A stretch of 6,680 nucleotides of DNA from an uncultured Gloeocapsa sp. (GTDB taxonomy: Bacteria > Cyanobacteriota > Cyanobacteriia > Cyanobacteriales > Gloeocapsaceae). Positions 1 to 6,566 of the stretch are shown piece after piece. The position numbers and the translations under genes were made by a program. Below the pieces are notes generated by a model. That model made no database searches and was not told the origin of the DNA. It worked only from the letters and a program-made list of their open reading frames with translations. Each line of letters starts with the position of its first letter. The stretch's first letter is position 1. The stretch covers positions 1-6,680 of the forward strand of contig CALGKL010000287.1 of the NCBI GenBank assembly GCA_937930495.1, given 5' to 3'.

Positions 1-608
1 TCTAATTTAACCAGAGAGAAATCGATAGTTCCCCCCCCAAAGTCGATAACTAGGATAATATCTTCTGTGTTTGCTCCGTAACCTAAAGCAGCAGCGGTGG
101 GTTCATCAATGATTTTAATTTCTTCTACCGACCAAGTTTGACACACAGTCCCTAACCAACGACGATAACTCTCAAAACTATCTACAGGTACGGTTAAGAT
201 TAAACAACGAGGATTTTCTCCCGTTTGTTGTTCTAAACTGCTGAGAATCCCTTGTAGATACCATTGACCTAACTTTTCAAAGCTAATTGGTATAGAATCA
301 AGTTCAGGTAAAAACCCTTGGATACTCGCACCAATACCCCGTTTAAACCCCGCAAAATAGCGAGGTGAATGACGTAAGTCTAATCCTTGATCTTTAACTT
401 GTTGTCCGAGGAACAATTGGGGTTTTTGAGCGTCTTGAATATAAACTAGACTAGGAATCAGTGGGGGGTTATCACCAAATTTCCCTGATAATCCCGGTAA
501 AGTAACAATCTCTGGTTGCTGGTTAACCGAATTCCAACGGGAAATAACCGTATTACTAGTTCCAAAATCAATAGCGTAAGATAGAGTCAGATTGTCTAAT
601 TTATCCAT
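1..608 (-). CDS. Hsp70-family (DnaK-like) ATPase, N-terminal part, truncated by window edge
   Basis: The minus strand is open from an ATG at 608 to the window edge, giving 202 residues of an actin-fold chaperone ATPase domain. Visible Hsp70 landmarks are phosphate-1 (IDFGTSNTV, residues 13-21), an FKRGIG segment (88-93) where DnaK has its KRLIG lysine, the connect-1 motif DEPTAAALGYG (168-178) and phosphate-2 (VIDFGGGTIDF, 187-197). The sequence diverges from true DnaK (GTSNT instead of GTTNS, FGGGTID instead of LGGGTFD), so this is more likely an accessory Hsp70-like protein than housekeeping DnaK. The substrate-binding part is outside the window, so full length and client role cannot be judged. 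The start is well placed because the first beta strand begins near residue 11 and no other Met precedes it. No clear Shine-Dalgarno sequence is visible. Its start codon overlaps that of the divergent Deg protease gene. Confidence 0.9.
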   Translation of the reverse strand, partial: MDKLDNLTLSYAIDFGTSNTVISRWNSVNQQPEIVTLPGLSGKFGDNPPLIPSLVYIQDAQKPQLFLGQQVKDQGLDLRHSPRYFAGFKRGIGASIQGFLPELDSIPISFEKLGQWYLQGILSSLEQQTGENPRCLILTVPVDSFESYRRWLGTVCQTWSVEEIKIIDEPTAAALGYGANTEDIILVIDFGGGTIDFSLVKL

Positions 609-1818
609 GAATAGGAATATGAAGGATCGTAAGTTTTGGCGTCCAACTGGTAGTCATATAGTAGCGTTAATCGCAGGTTGTGCGATCTCTTTGAGTGGTG
701 TCAGAGTTTTAGAATCTCTGGCTGGACCAGTATCTAATTCTACGTTTTTAACACCTACTGAGTCAACTACTCAAGTTGCTTTAGCGCCTATTTCTGCTAA
801 TAGTTTTGTTGCTGATGCTGTAGCTCAAACTGGTCCTGCTGTAGTGCGTATAGATACGGAAAAAATAGTAACTAGAAGTTTAAATCCTCTGTTGGAAGAC
901 CCCTTTTTCCGAGATTTCTTCGGGGGACAATTTTCCGTACCTCCCCAACAAGAAAAAGTAGTGGGTCAAGGTTCAGGTTTTATTGTCAGCAAAGATGGTA
1001 TTATTTTAACCAATGCTCACGTAGTCAGTGACGCCGAAAAAGTGACCGTTACCCTCAAAGATGGTCGAACCTTCCAAGGAACAGTAAAAGGTACTGATGA
1101 AATCACAGATTTAGCCGTAGTGCAAATTAATCCTGGGAAAGATGATTTACCTGTTGCTCCTCTAGGTGATTCTGACCAAGTTAGGGTAGGAGACTGGGCG
1201 ATCGCCGTAGGAAATCCCGTAGGTTTAAATAACACCGTTACCTTAGGGATTATTAGCACTTTATCTCGTTCGAGTGCCCAAGTGGGTATACCCGATAAGC
1301 GGATCGACTTTTTACAAACCGATGCGGCGATTAACCCTGGTAACTCTGGAGGACCACTATTAAACGCTCAAGGGGAGGTTATCGGTATCAATACAGCGAT
1401 TCGCGCTGATGCGATGGGTATTGGTTTTGCGATTCCGATTAACAAAGCTAAAGAGTTACAAGAGGTTTTAGCTGCGGGTAAAGAAGTACCTCACCCCTAT
1501 ATCGGTGTACAAATGATCAATCTCACTCCCGAATTAGCTAGAGAAAATAATAATGATCCTAACTCTCCTTTATATATGCCTGAAGTGCAAGGGGTATTAG
1601 TGGTACGAGTTCTTCCCAATACTCCCGCACAAGCTGGAGGTGTTCGGATGGGGGATGTGATTACTAAAGTTAATGGTCAACCTGTCACCGATGGGGGTCA
1701 ATTACAGTCTTTAGTAGAAGCTGCAGGAATTAATCAAAACCTCAAACTCTCGGTAATTAGAGGCGATCGCACTTTAGAATTAACCGTTAAAACCGCTCAA
1801 CTAGGTAATGAAAGCTAA
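607..1818 (+). CDS. HhoA/HhoB/HtrA-family periplasmic serine endoprotease (Deg protease)
   Basis: This is a trypsin-like Deg protease with one PDZ domain, which in cyanobacteria degrades or refolds damaged exported proteins. From the ATG at 607 it is 403 residues. Numbered that way, a hydrophobic N-terminal segment (about 17-35) acts as a signal peptide or anchor. The protease domain carries the full triad: His138 in TNAHVV, Asp168 in ITDLAVV and Ser247 in GNSGGPL. A single PDZ domain runs from about HPYIGV (296-301) to the C-terminus. The length fits the family. The start is uncertain: a TTG at 592 would add five residues, and an in-frame ATG at 619 would remove four. None has a well-spaced Shine-Dalgarno sequence. 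I prefer 607 because it is an ATG abutting the divergent start. I cannot tell which of the three cyanobacterial paralogues (HtrA, HhoA, HhoB) it corresponds to. The 3' end converges on the J-protein gene. Confidence 0.95.
   Translation: MNRNMKDRKFWRPTGSHIVALIAGCAISLSGVRVLESLAGPVSNSTFLTPTESTTQVALAPISANSFVADAVAQTGPAVVRIDTEKIVTRSLNPLLEDPFFRDFFGGQFSVPPQQEKVVGQGSGFIVSKDGIILTNAHVVSDAEKVTVTLKDGRTFQGTVKGTDEITDLAVVQINPGKDDLPVAPLGDSDQVRVGDWAIAVGNPVGLNNTVTLGIISTLSRSSAQVGIPDKRIDFLQTDAAINPGNSGGPLLNAQGEVIGINTAIRADAMGIGFAIPINKAKELQEVLAAGKEVPHPYIGVQMINLTPELARENNNDPNSPLYMPEVQGVLVVRVLPNTPAQAGGVRMGDVITKVNGQPVTDGGQLQSLVEAAGINQNLKLSVIRGDRTLELTVKTAQLGNES
1198..1205. repeat. HIP1 octamer GCGATCGC (first of five in the window)
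   Basis: The palindromic octamer GCGATCGC occurs at 1198-1205, 1763-1770, 2107-2114, 3207-3214 and 4421-4428, every time inside coding sequence. This is the Highly Iterated Palindrome found at high density in many cyanobacterial genomes, and it is the main compositional marker of the host lineage here. Five exact copies in 6.7 kb is far above chance for AT-rich DNA. Confidence 0.9.
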
Positions 1819-1841
1819 ATCGTTGCCACCGGGTTATCCTC
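1819..1841. other. 23-bp convergent intergenic gap between the Deg protease and the J-protein gene
   Basis: The two genes converge with only 23 bp between their stop codons. No GC-rich hairpin followed by a T-run is visible for either strand. The best pairing is a weak GGTTA/TAACC that reaches into the J-protein gene. Transcripts from both sides probably end inside the opposite gene or by a factor-dependent route. Confidence 0.6.
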
Positions 1842-2273
1842 CTAGCCTCTAACCATAGCTACGATTAAAGCTAAAAGTAAACAACCGACGAAAGTCAAAA
1901 CCAACAGAAACAGAGCAAAAACTTCCCCAGCTGACAAAGGACGATCGCTAGGTCCAGTATAGACAGAGTGATTGTTCTGATTATAGCTAGGGGGTGCTTG
2001 AATAACATTCAAACGAGAATAACCGATTTGCAGGTCATAGAGAGAGCGTCGGTCAGGGTTACTCAAGGTAGCGTAAGCTTGATTAAGTTCTTGAAATTTG
2101 CTCTTGGCGATCGCTTGAGGTAAAGTAGTGGTATCGGGGTGAAATCGTTTACTCAATTCGCGATATTGACGACGAATATCTAGGTTAGAAGCAGAGGGAT
2201 GAAGTCCCAGAATCTGATAATAGTTATCTCCGGGATGATTAACTATGCTCTTCTCTAGTTGTTCTCGAGTCAC
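1842..2273 (-). CDS. Small J-domain (DnaJ-like) protein with C-terminal membrane anchor
   Basis: This 143-residue protein starts with a J domain (about 17-81). It has the YYQILGL opening, the HPD tripeptide at 45-47 that stimulates Hsp70 ATPase, and a helix-IV region ending in PDRRSLYD. There is no Gly/Phe region, zinc finger or C-terminal DnaJ substrate domain, so it is a class C J-protein. A polar linker (about 82-113) leads to one strongly hydrophobic helix (about 117-141) ending in VRG. This predicts a tail-anchored protein with the J domain probably cytosolic. The start is a GTG at 2273, backed by a good Shine-Dalgarno GGAGAG six bases upstream. Its gene begins three bases after the murI stop, and the Shine-Dalgarno lies within the end of murI, so translation is probably coupled. 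It is the last gene of the amidase-murI operon. Its Hsp70 partner and cellular process are unknown. Confidence 0.9.
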   Translation of the reverse strand: MTREQLEKSIVNHPGDNYYQILGLHPSASNLDIRRQYRELSKRFHPDTTTLPQAIAKSKFQELNQAYATLSNPDRRSLYDLQIGYSRLNVIQAPPSYNQNNHSVYTGPSDRPLSAGEVFALFLLVLTFVGCLLLALIVAMVRG

Positions 2274-2276
2274 TTT

Positions 2277-3143
2277 CTACTCTCCAAAGTGGGGGACATT
2301 TTTAGTTATTCTAACAAGACTATCCATTTGAGCATTTTCCGATATCACTGGTAAAGAAATTTTTTCTACCCTAGGGGTAAAACCCAACCATTGTTTAGAT
2401 AGAAAGGCAAATTTTTCCGGACAACCACTGACGCAGAAACGAGTAGGCTCAGGGATGCGATAATTTTTTAAGCCCAACATTTTTAATTCTCGCATTGCTG
2501 CTGTTACTACATGAGTAGCAGGATCTACCAATCGAATCTGAGGGGGAATAATTTCCCTAATCACGTTTTCCAGATGACGATAATGGGTACAACCATAAAT
2601 CAGGGTATCGATTTCTTGTGCTAATAGAGGTTGTAGATAATATCTCACTACTCTCTCGGTGTGAGGGTGATTAAGGCGATTTTGTTCAATCAAGGGGACA
2701 AAAGGAGGACAACCTACCTCTATTACAGTAGCCTGAGGTTTAATTTCTTGTATCGCCTGACTATAAGCCCGACTCTTAGCGGTAGCAGGAGTAGCGATCA
2801 CTCCTATTTTTTGTCCCAGTTTGACCGCGGCGCGAGCCCCTGGTAAAATAATTCCTAGAATCGGGAAATCAAACTCAGAGCGTACCTTTTCTAAGGCTAA
2901 GGCAGAACTGGTATTACAGGCCATAATGACCATTTTGACTCCTTCGATACTCATCCAGGTCAGAATTTCCCGCACAAATTGTAAAATTTCACTTTGAGAA
3001 CGATTCCCATAGGGAAGTCTAGCTGTATCAGCAAAATAAAGGATAGATTCTTGAGGAAGTTGTTGATAAAGTTGTCTTAAAACAGTCAATCCACCCACAC
3101 CACTATCAAAAACGCCAATTTTCTGGCTGATTTTTTGTAACAT
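2277..3143 (-). CDS. murI: Glutamate racemase
   Basis: MurI interconverts L- and D-glutamate without a cofactor in the cytoplasm, supplying D-Glu for the peptidoglycan stem peptide. The 288-residue length is typical. The N-terminus has GVFDSGVGG (10-18), with the Asp13-Ser14 pair that binds glutamate, followed by FADTARLPYGNRS (37-49). Both catalytic cysteines are present: Cys76 in MACNTS and Cys185 in YGCTHY, the latter followed by His187. All expected active-site elements are therefore intact. The ATG at 3143 fits, since the family core starts within ten residues. No Shine-Dalgarno is visible in the 26-bp AT-rich spacer after the amidase gene. Pairing of an AMIN-type amidase gene with murI is, as far as I recall, recurrent in cyanobacteria and makes sense as a cell-wall operon. 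Transcription is most likely from the promoter upstream of the amidase. Confidence 0.96.
   Translation of the reverse strand: MLQKISQKIGVFDSGVGGLTVLRQLYQQLPQESILYFADTARLPYGNRSQSEILQFVREILTWMSIEGVKMVIMACNTSSALALEKVRSEFDFPILGIILPGARAAVKLGQKIGVIATPATAKSRAYSQAIQEIKPQATVIEVGCPPFVPLIEQNRLNHPHTERVVRYYLQPLLAQEIDTLIYGCTHYRHLENVIREIIPPQIRLVDPATHVVTAAMRELKMLGLKNYRIPEPTRFCVSGCPEKFAFLSKQWLGFTPRVEKISLPVISENAQMDSLVRITKNVPHFGE
2280..2285 (-). promoter_or_regulatory. Shine-Dalgarno site for the J-domain gene, inside the end of murI
   Basis: On the minus strand GGAGAG occupies 2285-2280, followed by six bases (TAGAAA, which include the murI stop TAG) and then the GTG start at 2273. Position and spacing are canonical, and they decide the non-ATG start of the J-protein. 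Confidence 0.75.
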
Positions 3144-3169
3144 AAATTTATTAAAACAAGATTAAATAC

Positions 3170-4963
3170 TTATCTAAGCTTACTTATATACTGCAAAATC
3201 CCAGCGGCGATCGCCTCGGCCATTTGTTGACGATAAGCAGAATTAGCCAATTTAGCGGCATCTTCTTTACCAGTTAAGAAGCCTACTTCCACCAAAACGG
3301 CGGGCATTTGGGTATGTCGCAATACATAAAATCGAGCGCGTCTGATGCCGCGATTGCGGATATCGACGTTTCTGAGAATAGTATTATGGATAGACTCGGC
3401 TAAGCGTAAACCATCCTGTAGATAATAAGTCTCCAATCCACTAATATCAGGACGACTCATCCCCATGGAATTGGCGTGAATACTAATAAACAAATCTGCT
3501 TGAGCACGGTTAGCGATTCTCGCCCTATCTTCGAGACTGATAAACCGATCGCTATTGCGAGTCATAATTACCTGTATCCCTTGTCGCTCCAGAATATCAG
3601 CCACTTCTTGAGAGATCGGTAAAATTACATCCTTTTCTTTGACACCGTTGATCCCAATCGCTCCTGGATCACTCCCTCCATGTCCTGGATCAATGACCAC
3701 GACAATTTTTTCCTTAGGTAGCCCACGACCATGATTAACCCTTTCCCAAGCTCTACCTAAAGGAGGATCATTACTCGAAGGAGTAGGTACAGGATCAATT
3801 GCTCTAGTTACCCTAGCAAATTCTCTGAGTTTGAGTACCAACATTTGCTCAGAGGGTTGTTGAATATCCCCATCTAGATGTACTCCTAGGGCAGGATGGA
3901 CTAGAACTACCACTGTATCATCACTTTCCTGCCAAACTCGTAAACGAGAGATAGGACTATTAACCGTCATTTGGGGATTAATAAAATCAGAGGCTAATTC
4001 AGCGTTACGTAGACGAACTTCGTAGACTCCATTGGCGCGCCAAATCCCTTTTGCTTCTACTTGTTGATCGACATTAATCATCAATTCAGAGTTATTAGCT
4101 GCTAGGGTTACCCCTTGGACTATGGCTCTGGTTTGGGGTGTAGGATTATTTCTCGTCGGGTTCATCCTGGTAGTAGCCACATTTTCCCTAGAGTTACTAG
4201 TTCTCGACCTTGGTAATAGTACTAATCCACCTTCTCCTAATCTACTGTAGGAAGCGAGCCAATCGGGACTATCTTTGTCAACCCTAAGAATTAAACGCGC
4301 TGTCGTCTCAGAGGTTTGCACAAACTCAATTTGATTGACACCGTATTCATTGACCTCTATGACTCTACTGGCTAGATCTTGGGGTAAAGTTGCTCCAGCT
4401 AAATCTATAGTAATTTCACGGCGATCGCGGCTACGGTTAACATTAATTTGATTTCCCGCTTTTTTCTCAAAACGCACAAATAAGCCATTTTTAGTCACCT
4501 GAAAATCTCTAGATTCAAGCTCAGCAGTAGCAGTTATTGCTTCAGGATTATTCACAGTGAAGTTGGACTCTGTGGTTGGTACGGGTTCAGGGACATGGAG
4601 AACCCACTGACTAGAGGATAACCCGCGTATTTTCACGTCTTCCGGATTAATGGTATAACCGGACTCTAATTCAACCACCAAACGGGCGATATTGGCTTCA
4701 AACTGTCCAACTCTTACGGATTTAATTCCTCCTCCTACCATCTGATTGGGTTGGGAGAGATCCGCTACCGTTCCAGGTAGGTCGATAACCAGACGAGTTG
4801 GGTTCTGAATCAACTTAACAACTGGTTGTACTCCTGTATCCGTTCTAATGGTCAATTGATTTTGATTAGGATCAAAACGCCAGGAGAGCAATTTCGCTGC
4901 ATTAGCGGGAGCATAACCTAAAAAAATACCGAACAAACTCAGTAATAACCAGCGAGATTTCAC
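3170..4963 (-). CDS. N-acetylmuramoyl-L-alanine amidase (AMIN repeats plus Amidase_3), AmiC-type
   Basis: This exported zinc amidase cuts the bond between MurNAc and L-Ala during septal cell-wall remodelling. From the GTG at 4963 it is 597 residues. A signal peptide (1-22, ending APANA) is followed by about three AMIN-like beta domains (roughly 23-125, 145-250 and 278-382). These bind peptidoglycan and direct such enzymes to the septum. A Pro/Ser-rich linker then leads to the catalytic domain (about 418-597). Zinc ligands are His428 in DPGHGG, Glu443 in VKEKDV and His496 in SIHANS; the catalytic Glu559 is in VEVGFL, so the enzyme should be active. The GTG at 4978 gives the longest frame, but it overlaps the Shine-Dalgarno GAGGAG, which sits seven bases before the GTG at 4963. 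The later start also gives a textbook signal peptide. In filamentous cyanobacteria relatives perforate the septum (AmiC); that role cannot be inferred here. It is the first gene of the operon with murI. Confidence 0.94.
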   Translation of the reverse strand: MKSRWLLLSLFGIFLGYAPANAAKLLSWRFDPNQNQLTIRTDTGVQPVVKLIQNPTRLVIDLPGTVADLSQPNQMVGGGIKSVRVGQFEANIARLVVELESGYTINPEDVKIRGLSSSQWVLHVPEPVPTTESNFTVNNPEAITATAELESRDFQVTKNGLFVRFEKKAGNQINVNRSRDRREITIDLAGATLPQDLASRVIEVNEYGVNQIEFVQTSETTARLILRVDKDSPDWLASYSRLGEGGLVLLPRSRTSNSRENVATTRMNPTRNNPTPQTRAIVQGVTLAANNSELMINVDQQVEAKGIWRANGVYEVRLRNAELASDFINPQMTVNSPISRLRVWQESDDTVVVLVHPALGVHLDGDIQQPSEQMLVLKLREFARVTRAIDPVPTPSSNDPPLGRAWERVNHGRGLPKEKIVVVIDPGHGGSDPGAIGINGVKEKDVILPISQEVADILERQGIQVIMTRNSDRFISLEDRARIANRAQADLFISIHANSMGMSRPDISGLETYYLQDGLRLAESIHNTILRNVDIRNRGIRRARFYVLRHTQMPAVLVEVGFLTGKEDAAKLANSAYRQQMAEAIAAGILQYISKLR

Positions 4964-4970
4964 AATTTTA

Positions 4971-4976
4971 CTCCTC
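4971..4976 (-). promoter_or_regulatory. Shine-Dalgarno site that fixes the amidase start at 4963
   Basis: GAGGAG on the minus strand (4976-4971) is followed by TAAAATT and then GTG at 4963, an ideal spacing of seven bases. The alternative upstream GTG at 4978-4976 shares a base with this site and so cannot use it. Confidence 0.8.
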
Positions 4977-4993
4977 ACACGCTCAGATTCTTG

Positions 4994-4999
4994 ATTATA
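4994..4999 (-). promoter_or_regulatory. Candidate -10 element of the amidase-murI-J-protein operon
   Basis: A perfect TATAAT reads on the minus strand at 4999-4994, placing a start site near 4987. That gives a leader of about 24 nt that contains the Shine-Dalgarno site. No good -35 hexamer is found 15-19 bp upstream, so an activator or an alternative sigma factor may be needed. The surrounding DNA (about 5000-5040) is very AT-rich, so a chance match is possible. Confidence 0.4.
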
Positions 5000-5042
5000 A
5001 AATTAACTTTGTTGAAAATACTATAGTTTAAATTTACCCGAA

Positions 5043-5072
5043 CTTTCCCAAAGGAGATTAAACCTGGGAAAG
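5043..5072 (-). terminator. Stem-loop after the antiporter gene, candidate terminator without T-run
   Basis: CTTTCCCA at 5043-5050 pairs with TGGGAAAG at 5065-5072. Read on the minus strand, an inner AGG/CCT pairing with a TT bulge extends the stem to about ten pairs around an eight-base loop. It begins 24 bases after the antiporter stop and before the amidase promoter, the right place for a terminator. It is followed by TTCGGGTAAATTT rather than a T-run, so it is not a canonical intrinsic terminator and may instead protect the 3' end. Confidence 0.45.
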
Positions 5073-5096
5073 ACCGAGTCGATTGGTGAGCAAATT

Positions 5097-6491
5097 TTAC
5101 TTATCAGTTGAGGTAGATAGTGATTCTTCTTGGCTAGCAGTTCCTTGACGGAAAACTACTCTTAGTAACGGGGGCGCGACAAAGGTGGTGACAATCACCA
5201 TGACAATAATCGCTGTATCTACTGCAGGTGAAAGGGCTCCACTAGCTGCACCTACTCCCGCGAAGACTAAGCCTACTTCTCCTCTAGGGACCATGCCGAC
5301 ACCAATGGCTAGTTTATTGAGCTTTTCTTGACCAAATACCCCAAATCCAGCTATGACTTTGCCGATAATCGCCACGATGATTAAAAAAGCAGCAATAATT
5401 AAACCTTCACGGTTACTAGGGATGGCTGGATTTAAAACATTGAGGTTGGTTTTGGCGCCCACACAGACAAAGAAAATAGGTACGAAAAAATCGGCGATCG
5501 GTATAATTTGCTCTTCTAATTCTTCCCGTTTTTCCGTTTCGGCTAAGACTAAACCCGCGGCAAATGCTCCTAGAATCGCTTCTAATTGGATAACGTTGGC
5601 GATATAAGCTAAGAAAAAGCCAAAAATTAAACTCGTAATCAACAATTGACCACGAGTTTTCATTTCCTCAACCAAACCGATAAAAAATGGTGTTAAAAAG
5701 CGACCGAGTAAAATTGCCCCTACCAAAAAGGTTGCCGCACTAACAATCAGATAGATAATGTTGGTTACTTGTATCTCTCCTGTTTTGGCTAAACTCGCTA
5801 CTACTGCTAAGACAATAATCCCTAGGATATCATCTAGTACCGCCGCACCGATGATTATCTGTCCTTCTTTGGAACTGAGATAACCTATTTCTGCTAAAAC
5901 TTTGGCGGTAATGCCTATACTGGTAGCTGTTAGAGCAGCACCGGCAAAAATAGCGGGTATGGCTGGTAGGTGGAAGATATAAATTAAACCTGCGGTCCCG
6001 GCGGCGAAAGGAGCGATCACCCCTACTACCGCTACTATAGCTGCTTGTGGTCCTACCCTAATTAGTTCTTTTAGGTCTGATTCTAAACCGATTTCAAATA
6101 GTAAGATAATTACCCCTAGTTCCGAGAGAATGGTAATAGCTTCACTTTCAGTAGCAAAAATGGACTCAGCAGCTTGAGGAGATAAGTCTGCTGTTAAAGA
6201 TAGTATACGCATCAGCGTAGAAGTTTCAGGGTTACTACCCGTTTCGGGAAAAACCACTAGGTGTAACAGGGATACCCCGATGACTACCCCTCCTACTAAT
6301 TCTCCTAAAACTGGGGGAAGGTTGATTCTAGCGCAGATTTCCCCTCCGATTTTACTCGCTAGATAGATAAATACTAAGCTTAACAAGACCGCAGCTATAA
6401 CCAGAGTCCCATTTTCTGAGCCTTCTCCTTCTGCCGCTGTTGCTAGTAAAGAAGTCTTAGTAAACCAATTGGCAATAGTCAAGTTATCCAT
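5097..6491 (-). CDS. CPA2-family Na+(K+)/H+ antiporter, NapA/NhaS3-like
   Basis: This 464-residue integral membrane protein has about 12-13 hydrophobic helices, starting near residue 29, and a short charged tail; the length is typical of NapA-type exchangers without a TrkA-N domain. The first helix leads into KIGGEICARINLPPVLGELVGG (two halves, 47-58 and 59-68), the family's N-terminal signature. Two adjacent aspartates, Asp220-Asp221 in VLDDILGI, form the ion-binding pair typical of electrogenic CPA2 exchangers. GAFAAGLVLAE and a C-terminal VPRGEVGLVFAG motif are also present. It should exchange Na+ or K+ for protons. The cyanobacterial relative NhaS3 is reported in the thylakoid membrane; location and ion here are not visible from sequence. 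The ATG at 6491 has no Shine-Dalgarno and probably a very short leader. A degraded fragment of a related gene lies about 90 bp upstream on the same strand. Confidence 0.93.
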   Translation of the reverse strand: MDNLTIANWFTKTSLLATAAEGEGSENGTLVIAAVLLSLVFIYLASKIGGEICARINLPPVLGELVGGVVIGVSLLHLVVFPETGSNPETSTLMRILSLTADLSPQAAESIFATESEAITILSELGVIILLFEIGLESDLKELIRVGPQAAIVAVVGVIAPFAAGTAGLIYIFHLPAIPAIFAGAALTATSIGITAKVLAEIGYLSSKEGQIIIGAAVLDDILGIIVLAVVASLAKTGEIQVTNIIYLIVSAATFLVGAILLGRFLTPFFIGLVEEMKTRGQLLITSLIFGFFLAYIANVIQLEAILGAFAAGLVLAETEKREELEEQIIPIADFFVPIFFVCVGAKTNLNVLNPAIPSNREGLIIAAFLIIVAIIGKVIAGFGVFGQEKLNKLAIGVGMVPRGEVGLVFAGVGAASGALSPAVDTAIIVMVIVTTFVAPPLLRVVFRQGTASQEESLSTSTDK

Positions 6492-6499
6492 GTTTTAGT

Positions 6500-6553
6500 C
6501 AGAGATTATTTTATCTTAGTTTACACGTCTGTCAGATAAATTTTTAATCTCTG
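6500..6553. repeat. Nested inverted repeats upstream of the antiporter gene
   Basis: An outer pair, CAGAGATTA (6500-6508) and TAATCTCTG (6545-6553), encloses an inner pair, TTTATCT (6510-6516) and AGATAAA (6534-6540), with a 17-base centre. The inner arms overlap the candidate -10 and -35. It could be a cruciform, or paired binding sites for a dimeric regulator; this is inference from symmetry only. Confidence 0.5.
6508..6535 (-). promoter_or_regulatory. Candidate sigma70-type promoter of the antiporter gene
   Basis: On the minus strand CTGACA (6535-6530; five of six matches to TTGACA) is followed after 16 bp by TAAAAT (6513-6508; five of six matches to TATAAT). The start site would lie near 6501, giving a leader of only about ten bases, consistent with the lack of a Shine-Dalgarno sequence. 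Short inverted repeats overlap both hexamers. Confidence 0.45.
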
Positions 6554-6566
6554 CTCTACCAAATCG

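Noticed and set aside
540..606. Promoter for the Deg protease within the Hsp70-like gene (TAAGAT at 577-582 as -10)
   Set aside because: No acceptable -35 at 16-18 bp spacing; other hexamers nearby are equally poor, so no promoter is called.
609..690. Promoter for the Hsp70-like gene within the Deg protease 5' end (TTGGAC near the start of the minus-strand leader)
   Set aside because: The matching -10 candidates have only three or four matches and 18-19 bp spacing; not distinguishable from chance.
1017..1259. 80-codon minus-strand open frame inside the Deg protease gene
   Set aside because: It lies fully opposite the catalytic domain of an obviously real gene and its translation resembles no family; it is a shadow of the coding strand.
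1819..1860. Possible bidirectional terminator between the Deg protease and J-protein genes
   Set aside because: Only a five-base GGTTA/TAACC pairing with no T-run on either strand; too weak to call.
2661..2846. 61-codon plus-strand open frame inside murI
   Set aside because: It is antisense to the conserved racemase core, with no Shine-Dalgarno and no recognisable protein features.
1198..4428. Five copies of GCGATCGC as possible spaced repeats of a mobile or CRISPR-like element
   Set aside because: They are HIP1 octamers, irregularly spaced, without conserved flanks, embedded in coding sequence, and expected in cyanobacteria.
5353..5607. 84-codon plus-strand open frame inside the antiporter gene
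   Set aside because: It is antisense to membrane helices; the Lys/Ile/Ala-rich translation is what reversed hydrophobic codons give.
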